Assembly: GCA_955652215.1 (NCBI GenBank)
Contig: CATPAX010000184.1
Span: forward strand, 1 to 6,675
From: an uncultured Solirubrobacteraceae bacterium
GTDB taxonomy: Bacteria; Actinomycetota; Thermoleophilia; Solirubrobacterales; Solirubrobacteraceae
Length of the DNA: 6,675 bases
Direction: 5' to 3'
Each line of letters opens with the position of its first letter. The stretch's first letter is position 1. Of the stretch, positions 1 to 6,109 are shown piece by piece. The translations under genes were made by a program, and so were the position numbers. A model generated the notes under the pieces. That model was not told the origin of the DNA. It made no database searches and worked only from the letters and a program-made list of their open reading frames with translations.

Positions 1-271
1 CATCGCCGACGAACTCGCCCGTCTCACGCAAGATCACTGCCGCACTCAGCCACTCGCCCTCGCCCTTGATCGACGCGCCAGCAATCCTCTCCGCTAGTGG
101 ATCTCGCACCTCCTCGCGCGTGCGAGTGCCGAAATACAGGTAGCGAACCAACTTCTCATCGGACTGCATCTCATACAGGTCGTCGAGGTCACCCGGCTCG
201 AACGGACGGAGCAGCAGCCGATCCGTCGCGAGCGGCCACTCCGGCGCGACTCGCTGTCGAAGCTCAGTCAC
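1..271 (-). CDS. GNAT family N-acetyltransferase (RimJ/RimL-like), 3' end outside window
   Basis: About 90 residues are visible, starting at a GTG (271-269); a TGA in the same frame at 283-281 leaves no earlier start. The N-terminus contains TDRLLLRPFEPGDLDDLYEM (about residues 16-35), the typical opening beta-strand and helix of Acetyltransf_3 proteins, which transfer acetyl from acetyl-CoA to an amine on a protein, antibiotic or metabolite. The stretch ending VILRETGEFVGD corresponds to the central strand before the acetyl-CoA binding loop; the R/Q-x-x-G-x-G/A loop itself lies beyond the window. The GTG overlaps the TGA of the PsiE-like gene (GTGA), so the two were probably one translationally coupled operon. 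The substrate cannot be told from this part. The family call is firm; the coupling is inferred from the overlap. Confidence 0.88.
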   Translation of the reverse strand, partial: MTELRQRVAPEWPLATDRLLLRPFEPGDLDDLYEMQSDEKLVRYLYFGTRTREEVRDPLAERIAGASIKGEGEWLSAAVILRETGEFVGD

Positions 272-769
272 GGCGACGGATCAAGCACTGAGGCCGTTTC
301 GGTTGTCGACTCCACCCCGGTCCCCCGAGCTGGGTGGTAGCCGGGAGGCCCGCTGCGGCGGACCAGGTAGATGGCGACGGCGACGGCGAGCGAAAGCACG
401 CCACGCCCAGGAGACCAAGCTCAAGCAGCTGATTGGTGAGTGCACGGCTGCCGGACGCCTGACGCTCGAGCTCGGCGGTGACGATCAGAATCCGTCGCAC
501 GACCGCAATCAGGCCGACGAACCGGTTCAACCACGATCTCCCCCCGGAGCACCACCCAGCGCAAGGTGTGAAGCAGCTCGGCCACGATCAGCGCCAGCAA
601 GATCCGATCGAGCAGAGTGACGCTGATATCCACGGCGCTCTGGCGCGCGTTTGATCGAACTGATCAGACCGCTGACCGTGCCAACGATCACGAGCACGGC
701 TGCCGCAAGCAACAGCACGCCGACGATGATGTAGAGCGCGTCCTCGACCCACAAGAGCGCGGTACGCAC
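268..769 (-). pseudogene. PsiE-like four-helix membrane protein, frameshifted
   Basis: Three leftward frames carry successive pieces of one membrane protein. Frame one (from GTG 769) gives LLWVEDALYIIVGVLLLAAA and reaches LISSI. Frame two gives VDISVTLLDRILLALIVAEL up to EIVVEP. Frame three gives FVGLIAVVRRILIVTAELER to LLELGLLG. A fourth gives VLSLAVAVAIYLVRRS and ends at TGA 270-268. Joined, they make about 165 residues with four hydrophobic helices, the layout of the PsiE family (phosphate-starvation-inducible E, PF06146), whose function is poorly known. The breaks fall near 650-652 (AAA, one base too many), 522-525 (CCGG, one too many) and 406-408 (GGG, one too few). A fourth possible indel in a G5 run at 783-787 would extend the N-terminus to ATG 816; otherwise the GGGGGAG about 11 bases before GTG 769 could serve as its ribosome site. 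Either a young pseudogene or a stretch of sequencing indels; no in-frame nonsense substitution is evident. Confidence 0.72.
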
Positions 770-955
770 TTCGTGAAGCGCTCCCCCGGCTTACCTTGGA
801 TGGGCGGCTCCGCCATCCGCGGAGCTCAGCTGTACGTCAAAAGGATGCGCACGTATTCACGATCTCACACTCGGTCGATGGCATGCACTTGGAATACGCC
901 AGCGTGGTCGAGGCACAGTGCGCTGCGCGCCACGACGTAGCGGACGCGGCGGGAG

Positions 956-1987
956 TCAGCTCATTAGCGTGAGAACCGTGAAGAAGTCTCTGAAGTAGGG
1001 CGCCAAGAACTGTCCAGGGATGCCGGTTTGGCCTGGAACGACCGGCATTGGGCTGGGAGTGAGCCGGCGCCGCGCGTGGGCGTATAGATAACCCGCCACC
1101 CACCTCGGGTTGATGTCGAGCTCGATCGCGCGGACGACGTCCTTTCCGGCTACCGCTTCGGCCAGGGCCCGCACAGAAAGATTGTGCCCCGCGGCCCACA
1201 CCAGATCGCCCGCCGAGGTGATGCCCAGCGCCGAGCGCGCAACGATCGGCTGCTCGTGCAGCGGGTCGCCCCAGCAGATTTTGATGCAGGTGTCCACGTT
1301 CGACGCGATCCGGCCCGCGCTTATTAGCAGGCCAAGGTTCTGTCTCACCGCCAGCACCGCGCGCCCCTCCGCCGGGACGGTCTGCCGCCAACGGCCGATA
1401 TCGGTGAACCCGTCGCGGTAGATCACCACCGAAGCGACCCCACGGCGCAGAGGCCAGCCGACCCGGCCGCCCTCCTCGAATCCTCCAGCGCCATAGCTCT
1501 CCTCGAACGCACTGTTGAATGCTGCGACCACGATGCGGCGCTCTGCTTGGGCAATCGAGTCTCCGTACCGCCAGTTAGCCCCACCCGGCTGCGAGCCCCC
1601 GGCGTGCAGGGCCAGCCTGACGAGCCGCTGGTCGAAGCGAAGCAGCGTCACCGTGAAGCCGCTCTCGTGATACGCCCCGACACGCGCAATCCAAACCGCC
1701 GTCTGCCCGCGAACTGTCACAGCCGGGGTCCAGCCGAACAGGCCCTGGCGCCGAGCCCCCGGCAGGATCGCGATCAGATCGAGCCTCCGGGACGTTGCAG
1801 CCGACCCACGCCCGGGGGTACTCCGCGTCGTCGTACCCGCGGTAGTCGCAGGCGTCCGCGCCGAGGTCACCGTTGGCTTCGGTGGCCCAGGGTGACGCGA
1901 TGAGCCACACCCGCCAGATGCCACGAGCGCACACATCACCCCCGCAGCTAGGCTCATGCGGCTCGAGACTCGGGGCCGAGCGCCCAC
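956..1987 (-). CDS. Lipoprotein with phosphodiester glycosidase (DUF2233/NAGPA-like) domain
   Basis: A 343-residue predicted exported protein. The N-terminus has Arg4, Arg6 and Arg10, then a hydrophobic core (residues 11-24) and a SGGC site, so Cys27 is a likely lipidated residue, although the lipobox is loose. Residues 28-66 are a Pro/Ser/Thr-rich tether. The remainder matches the shape of the NAGPA/DUF2233 domain (PF09992): AAFNSAFEESYGAGGF (the NGGF-like motif), VARSALGITSAGDLVWAAGH, a Leu/Ala-rich helix, then AIELDINPRW. Known relatives cleave GlcNAc-1-phosphodiester bonds or act on cell-wall sugars. Here the usual D-G-G-G-S-S near the C-terminus reads LDINPRW, so catalysis is uncertain. 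The GTG at 1987 is preferred because the alternative ATG at 1957 would give a signal peptide with no basic residue; neither has a strong ribosome site. It probably sits on the outer face of the membrane. Confidence 0.8.
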   Translation of the reverse strand: MGARPRVSSRMSLAAGVMCALVASGGCGSSRHPGPPKPTVTSARTPATTAGTTTRSTPGRGSAATSRRLDLIAILPGARRQGLFGWTPAVTVRGQTAVWIARVGAYHESGFTVTLLRFDQRLVRLALHAGGSQPGGANWRYGDSIAQAERRIVVAAFNSAFEESYGAGGFEEGGRVGWPLRRGVASVVIYRDGFTDIGRWRQTVPAEGRAVLAVRQNLGLLISAGRIASNVDTCIKICWGDPLHEQPIVARSALGITSAGDLVWAAGHNLSVRALAEAVAGKDVVRAIELDINPRWVAGYLYAHARRRLTPSPMPVVPGQTGIPGQFLAPYFRDFFTVLTLMS

Positions 1988-2142
1988 TAGTCAGAGTGTC
2001 TCAAACGCCCAAAGCGCTCGTCGTGAGCACTAGGATCCCGCCTGTCATGAAATGGGGTGCCTTCGCCAAGGCCATGTTCCTGTAGAGCGTCGTCGGGACG
2101 CGCTCTCCGCCGGTTTCGAGGTTGGCGGCAATTCAGCCCCCG

Positions 2143-2643
2143 ATGAATGAGATGAAACGTCTGCTTCTGCTGCGCCACGCGAAGTCGAGTTGGGACGATC
2201 CGGCACTCGCCGACCACGACCGTCCGCTCGCGCCGCGCGGGCATAAGGCGGCGAAGTTGATCGGGGCTCATCTGCGCCGCAACCAGATCCGAAGCTCTCT
2301 AGTGCTCTGCTCGTCGGCGCGACGGGCGCGCGAGACGCTGGAGCTGGTGTCGGCGTCGGGGGAAATCCAGATCGAGGATGGGCTCTATGGGGCATCGGCT
2401 GACGAGTTGCTCGGCCGTCTGCGACAAGTGCCGGACGAGGTCGACTCTGCGATGCTGATCGGACACAACCCGGCGATCCAGGACCTCGCGGTAGGCCTCG
2501 TCGCGGACTCCGCCGAACTCGCGACCCGAAAGTTCCCCACAGGTGCGATAGCCACCTTGACGTTCACAGGGGGCTGGAGGGAGCTGGACTTCGGTCGCGC
2601 CAAGCTCGGTGCGTTCATCACCCCAAGAGAGCTGTACCGCTAG
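2143..2643 (+). CDS. sixA: SixA-type phosphohistidine phosphatase (histidine phosphatase family)
   Basis: A 166-residue cytosolic histidine-phosphatase-superfamily protein. Starting from ATG 2143, the RHAK motif (LLLLRHAKSSWDD) follows within a dozen residues and provides the nucleophilic His that accepts the phosphate. It is followed by DHDRPLAPRG, then CSSARRARET with the second Arg-rich phosphate pocket, and AMLIGHNPAIQDL with the second catalytic His. Length and motif order match SixA, which in E. coli removes phosphate from phosphohistidine proteins; in this phylum the target is unknown. Other starts are TTG 2122 and ATG 2152, and no strong Shine-Dalgarno decides among them; 2143 or 2152 leaves the usual short leader before the RHA motif. 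It is divergent from the lipoprotein gene, and its TAG stop is followed three bases later by an in-frame acyl-CoA synthetase scrap. Confidence 0.88.
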   Translation: MNEMKRLLLLRHAKSSWDDPALADHDRPLAPRGHKAAKLIGAHLRRNQIRSSLVLCSSARRARETLELVSASGEIQIEDGLYGASADELLGRLRQVPDEVDSAMLIGHNPAIQDLAVGLVADSAELATRKFPTGAIATLTFTGGWRELDFGRAKLGAFITPRELYR

Positions 2644-2646
2644 GTA

Positions 2647-2781
2647 ATGGGACTGTTCGAAGAAAGACTTGCCGCCTTCAAGCATCCCCGGGACGTGGTC
2701 TTTCTTGACGCGCTGCCTCGCAACTCACTGGACAAGGTGGACAGGAAACGTCTCCGCGAGCTCGCTGCTCGAGACGGATAG
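2647..2781 (+). pseudogene. C-terminal fragment of acyl-CoA synthetase / AMP-binding enzyme
   Basis: This 44-codon open frame encodes RLAAFKHPRDVVFLDALPRN followed by SLDKVDRKRLRELA. That is the end of the AMP-binding enzyme C-terminal domain (PF13193), where acyl-CoA synthetases carry a P-R-N-x-x-G-K motif whose Lys makes the adenylate. The Lys is kept (residue 30) but the preceding Gly is Asp, and everything upstream (the roughly 450-residue adenylation domain) is absent. It begins at an ATG one codon after the sixA TAG, in the same frame, without a ribosome site of its own. The simplest reading is a deletion remnant joined to the 3' side of sixA. Expression as a small stand-alone protein is possible but not supported by anything seen. 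Confidence 0.65.
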
Positions 2782-2886
2782 AAAGCTGACGAGAGCCTTC
2801 TCAGCGCAGGCCTAGCTTTCAATCGGACTTGACCACCCGGCAGACCATGGAGCGGTCCCGAGCCCCCTCCTCGGCACGATAGCCAT

Positions 2887-2923
2887 CTACCCCTGGTAGG
2901 CATCGCTTCGCGCGCTCGCGCGA
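2887..2923. terminator. Two small inverted repeats in the convergent gap, weak terminator candidate
   Basis: The gap between the acyl-CoA synthetase scrap and the end of the exporter gene (2782-2965) holds CTACC-cct-GGTAG (2887-2899) and the perfect palindrome TCGCGCG-ct-CGCGCGA (2908-2923). Both could fold in RNA read from either side, and a transcription stop between convergent units is expected here. There is no T-run after either stem and the loops are very tight, so the call is weak. I saw nothing else in this gap. Confidence 0.25.
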
Positions 2924-2965
2924 CCGAGCCGACGTGGCTAGGGTGCGGCGCGGCGGGGGCGCTCG

Positions 2966-4447
2966 TCAGACGGCGACGGGCGCAACAGAGGCGTCTCCTG
3001 CGCGTGCCGCCTTGGAGTGTTCGCGGCTGTCGCGCGAGGAGATCATGACCGCCGCCAGGATCGCCCCGACAATCGCGAAGCCGGCACCGACCAGGAAGGC
3101 ACGATCGAATCCCTTGGTCAGCGCGACGGATGCGCTATGCACGCCCGTGTGGAAGAGGCTCTGGGTACGGCTATTCGCAACCGTGGCCAGGATCGCGAGG
3201 CCCAGCGCGCCCCCGACCTGCTGTGAGGTGTTGATCAGCCCCGAGGCGAGGCCCGCCTCATGCGGTTCCGTTCCCGTCACTGCGGCGATCGTCACGGGGA
3301 CGAACGCGAACCCCAGACCGAACGCGGCGAGGAGCGACGGGCCGAGGATATCTGCGGCAAACGCGCCACCCGTGGCTGGCACCTGCGAGAACCACAGAAG
3401 GGCGCCGGCGACCAGGAGCAGGCCGGCAATCAACGGCGGCTTGAACCCGACACGCGTGACGAGCTGCGATGCAGCGCCCGCGGAGACGATGATGCCGACG
3501 GCGAGCGGGAGGTAGGAGATCCCGGTCTTGATCGGCGAGTAGTGCAGCACGTTCTGCAGGTAGAGCGAGATGAAGAAGAACATCGAGAACAGCGACATGC
3601 CGATCAGCAGCCCGACGATGTTCGCGCCTCTCAGTGTCCGCAGGCGGAAGATCGAGAACGGCATCAAGGGATGCTGTTGGCGTAACTCGATCGCCAAAAA
3701 CGCGAGCAGCAGCACCGCGACGCCGGCGAGGCGCAGCAGCGTCGCGCTCGATCCCCAGCCAATGTTGACCGTGTCGACAACGGCGTAGATGAGCAGCGCG
3801 AGCCCGGCCGTGACCGTCACGGCGCCCGGCACGTCGAATGTGCTCGTACCGTCGTCAGCGCGACTCTCGACGAGCGTCCGGGGAGCGAGCAGGGCGGCAA
3901 TGATCCCAATCGGGACGTTGACGAACAGCACCCAGCGCCAGCTCAGTCCACTGGTCAGGATCCCGCCGAGGAGCACTCCGGCAGCACCGCCGGCGCCTGC
4001 GACCGCGCCCCAGATTCCAAGCGCGCGGTTGCGCTCAGCGCCCTCTGAGAACGTGGTGGTGATGATCGAGAGCGCGGCCGGGGAGACAATCGCCCCGCCG
4101 AGTCCCTGAGCGGCACGCGCGGCGATCAGCCATCCCTCCGACTGAGCCAGTCCGCCAGCGAGCGAAGCGATCGAGAACAGCACCAGGCCGAGCATGAACA
4201 TGCGCCTGCGCCCCAGCAGGTCGGCGAGGCGTCCTCCCAGCAGCAGGAACCCACCGAAGGTGAGCGTGTAGGCGTTGACCACCCACGACAGGTCAGTCCG
4301 GGCGAAGTGCAGATGAAAGCCGATCGACGGCAGCGCGACGTTCACGATCGCCGCGTCGATCACGATCACAAACTGCGTCATCGCCAGCAGGATCAGCGCG
4401 AGATTCTTCGCGCGCGGGGTGTCGAGGGCCGTGGTACGTGTGCTCAT
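2966..4447 (-). CDS. MFS multidrug exporter, DHA2 (EmrB/QacA) type
   Basis: A 493-residue inner-membrane protein with about 14 hydrophobic segments, the length and topology of proton-driven DHA2 drug exporters. Helix 1 has the family signature VIVIDAAIVNVALPSIG. The helix 2-3 loop carries motif A as GGRLADLLGRRRMFMLG. Helix 5 has the antiporter motif C region, GAVAGAGGAAGVLLGG, with Ala in place of the usual Pro. A long hydrophilic loop (LVESRADDGTSTFDVPG) separates helices 6 and 7, as in 14-helix members, and the tail (SSRDSREHSKAARAGD) is cytosolic. Start: ATG 4447 has GAGG six bases upstream; a GTG at 4459 with GGAGGT nine bases upstream would add four residues and cannot be excluded. It is transcribed divergently from the TetR gene, the standard arrangement of a pump and its repressor. 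The substrate is unknown. Confidence 0.93.
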   Translation of the reverse strand: MSTRTTALDTPRAKNLALILLAMTQFVIVIDAAIVNVALPSIGFHLHFARTDLSWVVNAYTLTFGGFLLLGGRLADLLGRRRMFMLGLVLFSIASLAGGLAQSEGWLIAARAAQGLGGAIVSPAALSIITTTFSEGAERNRALGIWGAVAGAGGAAGVLLGGILTSGLSWRWVLFVNVPIGIIAALLAPRTLVESRADDGTSTFDVPGAVTVTAGLALLIYAVVDTVNIGWGSSATLLRLAGVAVLLLAFLAIELRQQHPLMPFSIFRLRTLRGANIVGLLIGMSLFSMFFFISLYLQNVLHYSPIKTGISYLPLAVGIIVSAGAASQLVTRVGFKPPLIAGLLLVAGALLWFSQVPATGGAFAADILGPSLLAAFGLGFAFVPVTIAAVTGTEPHEAGLASGLINTSQQVGGALGLAILATVANSRTQSLFHTGVHSASVALTKGFDRAFLVGAGFAIVGAILAAVMISSRDSREHSKAARAGDASVAPVAV

Positions 4448-4463
4448 GAAAGACCTCACTGGA

Positions 4464-4518
4464 AGGTGACCTCCGGTTCCGCTTGCGTTCGGGACTATAG
4501 TGAACTACCATTCCGGTT
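4464..4518. promoter_or_regulatory. Candidate TetR operator elements
   Basis: The gap between the divergent starts holds AGGT-g-ACCT (4464-4472), next to the exporter ribosome site, the inverted pair TAGT-ga-ACTA (4498-4507) over the -10, and a direct repeat TCCGGTT at 4472-4478 and 4512-4518, spaced 40 bases (about four helical turns). TetR proteins bind two-fold symmetric sites, usually overlapping their own promoter, so one of these is a plausible operator. All are short, none is an extended palindrome, and I cannot say which is used. Confidence 0.3.
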
Positions 4519-4523
4519 GTCAA
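4494..4523 (-). promoter_or_regulatory. Sigma70-type promoter of the MFS exporter
   Basis: Reading leftwards, TTGACA (4523-4518) is followed after 18 bases by TATAGT (4499-4494). The -35 matches the consensus completely and the -10 at five of six positions. Transcription would start near 4487, giving a leader of about 40 bases. The -10 lies inside the 8-bp palindrome ACTATAGT (4494-4501), so the same TATAGT also reads rightwards, though with no good -35 for tetR. The site is well placed for a TetR protein bound here to block the pump. Confidence 0.7.
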
Positions 4524-4543
4524 GAGCAGCGGGTGGACAACCT

Positions 4544-5128
4544 GTGACCATAGCCACGCAAATCGAGACCGGGCGCCAGCTGCGCGCCGATGCGCGCCGC
4601 AACCACGAGCGCATCCTCGATGCGGCGCGAGAGGTGTTCGCGGAGTACGGCGTAGATGCCCAGATGGACGACGTCGCACGCCGCGCAGGCGTGGGGGTTG
4701 GCACGGTGTACCGCCACTTCCCGACCAAGGAGGCATTGAGCGTCGAGCTCGTTCGCCGGAAGTTCCGGGTGATGGCCGATGTAGCGCGCGCGGCGCTCGA
4801 GCTTGACGGCGAGCCGTTCGGCGTTTTCGCCGACATGCTGCGCCTCAACGCGGGGGTCTGCGCGCAGGACGCCGCCCTGCAGCACGCGCTGACGGGCGTC
4901 GGTGAGCACATCTGGGTTCAGGTGCGGGCAGAACAGGAGGAGCTCAGCAGACTGAGCGGAGAGTTGATCGGACGGGCTCAGCGCGCCGGAACCATGCGCT
5001 CAGACATCCGTCCCTCGGATATCCCCATGCTGATGTGCGGCGTGTCCTCGACCATGGCCCATGACGCCCCCGGCTTCGACTGGCACCGGCATCTGGAGCT
5101 CGTGATCGACATGTTGCGGGCCCGCTAG
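4544..5128 (+). CDS. TetR/AcrR family transcriptional regulator
   Basis: A 194-residue cytosolic DNA-binding protein. The N-terminal TetR domain is complete: RILDAAREVFAEYG (residues 23-36) forms helix 1, and DDVARRAGVGVGTVYRHFPT (42-61) is the helix-turn-helix with the family's G-T-V-Y-R-H-F recognition helix, followed by KEAL. The remaining helices (about 70-190) form the ligand-binding and dimer domain, which shows no recognisable ligand signature. Start: GTG 4544, with a GGTGG stretch roughly seven bases upstream; the frame stays open further upstream, but that DNA is the promoter and the opposite exporter gene. Divergence from the MFS gene suggests it represses the pump and itself and releases DNA on binding a pump substrate. 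This is the usual model for such pairs and was not read from the sequence directly. Confidence 0.92.
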   Translation: MTIATQIETGRQLRADARRNHERILDAAREVFAEYGVDAQMDDVARRAGVGVGTVYRHFPTKEALSVELVRRKFRVMADVARAALELDGEPFGVFADMLRLNAGVCAQDAALQHALTGVGEHIWVQVRAEQEELSRLSGELIGRAQRAGTMRSDIRPSDIPMLMCGVSSTMAHDAPGFDWHRHLELVIDMLRAR

Positions 5129-5138
5129 CTGAACGCAC

Positions 5139-5178
5139 GGCAAGCACCGGATTGCCACCAGCGGACGCCAGCCGCTGG
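5139..5178. terminator. Probable terminator hairpins after tetR
   Basis: Eleven bases past the tetR stop lie two adjacent stems: GGCAA-N8-TTGCC (5139-5156) and CCAGCGG-N7-CCGCTGG (5158-5178). A third small one, GGCA-gcag-TGCC (5177-5188), overlaps the second. The 7-bp GC-rich stem is the best candidate. It sits between convergent units (tetR and the hydrolase remnant), so it could act in both directions. There is no T-tract, as is common for GC-rich actinobacterial terminators, which keeps the confidence moderate. Confidence 0.45.
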
Positions 5179-5221
5179 CAGCAGTGCCAATGTGCCTCAA
5201 GCTAGTCTCGCGAACCGGTGT

Positions 5222-5506
5222 TCACGCGACTATGGGCTCGTGTTTGCTCGTAGCGCTGCCGTCGGCGGCCACAAAGCGCTGGACGAACTGCAGGCAGATG
5301 TCCGCGACCTCGCGCCATCCGCTGTCAATCGTCAGCGAGTGCCCTCTACCCGGGATCTCGACTAGCTCGGTGACCCCGGGATTGTGCTGCTGGTGCTTGT
5401 AGGAGGAGTGGCTGATCGCCCAGGGCACCTGGTGATCCTTTTCTCCCGACGTGATCAGCAGCGGGCCTCGGTCGGGATTCCTAGTGTCGACCTTGGCCTC
5501 TTTCTC
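5222..5506 (-). pseudogene. C-terminal remnant of an alpha/beta hydrolase
   Basis: Reading leftwards the frame gives KEAKVDTRNPDRGPLLITSG, then EKDHQVPWAISHSSYKHQQH, NPGVTELVEIPGRGHSLTID and SGWREVADICLQFVQRFVA. This is the end of an alpha/beta-fold hydrolase: GEKD holds the acid residue and GRGHS the catalytic His. The nucleophile-elbow Ser (G-x-S-x-G) and the whole N-terminal half are missing, because the upstream gene ends at 5588 and the 80 bases between show no hydrolase-like sequence. The frame is open from just after that gene's TAG, but the only start codon inside the conserved part is GTG 5428, within the domain. It is therefore a truncated, probably inactive gene left by a deletion. 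A short expressed fragment cannot be ruled out. Confidence 0.7.
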
Positions 5507-5587
5507 ATGCTGCGAGCGCTGAAGCCGGGGGCTTAGGTTTCCGAAGAGGCCGCGGCTTGCCCCGAGCTCTGAGCGCAGAGACCTCGG

Positions 5588-6109
5588 CTATGCACCGCGG
5601 GTCGAGTGCCGGTGACGGCCACGACGGCCCGTCGCCTCCGGTCGTGCCCGCGCCGCGGCAAACAGGGCGGCGGTGTCGGGCTCCATGTAATAGTCGGTGC
5701 CGCCGTCGACGCGACCCTCGGTAGAGATCGGAAGCACGCGGCTGAGGTGGCGGGAGTAGCGGCCAGGCCAGGCCAGGATGCCGGCCACCCCGTGGGCGCC
5801 CTTCTCGAGTCCGAGGCGTTTAGCGATGTCCTCGCCGCCGAAGCGCTCTCCTGGGGCTCCCGAGAGCAGGTCGACCAACTCGCGCGCCGGCGGCGCCAGC
5901 TTGCGGTACAGCCAGCTGGCCTGGTCGGCGTCATCCGCCGACCAGGCGCTCGCTTCACCGTAGTGACGGAAGCCCTGCGGTCCGCGACGTCCGCGCCCTG
6001 CTGAGGGCGGTGGAGTCCCGGGCTCAGCCGCCAGGAAGGCTGCGAACCAGGCGTAGAACTCCGGTACGCGGTCCTCGGGAACGGCGACTGTGACTTCCTT
6101 ATCGGGCAT
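5588..6109 (-). CDS. Uncharacterised protein, N-terminal V-P-E-D-R module plus probable winged helix (DUF6416-like?)
   Basis: A 173-residue soluble protein. Residues 5-28 are EVTVAVPEDRVPEFYAWFAAFLAA, a strand and an amphipathic helix shared with the preceding gene. Residues 36-50 are a basic Arg/Gly linker (GRGRRG). Residues 58-160 form a compact domain: DADQASWLYRKLAPPARELV, then GERFGGEDIAKRLGLEKGAH with a helix-turn-helix look, then GVAGILAWPGRYSRHL, and a beta-wing-like TDYYMEP. From memory this resembles actinobacterial DUF6416 proteins; I could not confirm that. The tail (GRRGRHRHSTRGA) is again basic, so nucleic-acid binding is a reasonable inference. ATG 6109 has GAGG close upstream and overlaps the TAA of the preceding gene by one base (TAATG), so the two are translationally coupled. 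Confidence 0.8.
   Translation of the reverse strand: MPDKEVTVAVPEDRVPEFYAWFAAFLAAEPGTPPPSAGRGRRGPQGFRHYGEASAWSADDADQASWLYRKLAPPARELVDLLSGAPGERFGGEDIAKRLGLEKGAHGVAGILAWPGRYSRHLSRVLPISTEGRVDGGTDYYMEPDTAALFAAARARPEATGRRGRHRHSTRGA

Noticed and set aside
865..961. Short minus-strand frame after the lipoprotein stop reading RVRYVVARSALCLDHAGVFQ
   Set aside because: It has G/C-rich third positions and could be another gene tail, but at about 32 codons with no start and no family I recognise it cannot be supported.
837..1391. 184-codon minus-strand open frame overlapping the lipoprotein gene
   Set aside because: It is a shadow of the lipoprotein gene in another frame, with Arg/Gly/Ala-rich sequence typical of out-of-frame GC-rich DNA and no domain.
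2908..2923. Perfect TCGCGCG/CGCGCGA palindrome considered as an operator or attachment site
   Set aside because: CG-alternating palindromes of this size are expected by chance in GC-rich DNA, and no mobile-element gene or flanking duplication is present.
2966..4109. Several rightward open frames of 69-193 codons across the exporter gene
   Set aside because: All lie antisense to the MFS gene, whose protein is clearly recognisable; their translations are low-complexity Arg/Ala/Pro.
4307..4543. Upstream extension of the tetR frame by 79 codons
   Set aside because: It would run through the exporter coding region and promoter; the TetR domain begins normally after GTG 4544.
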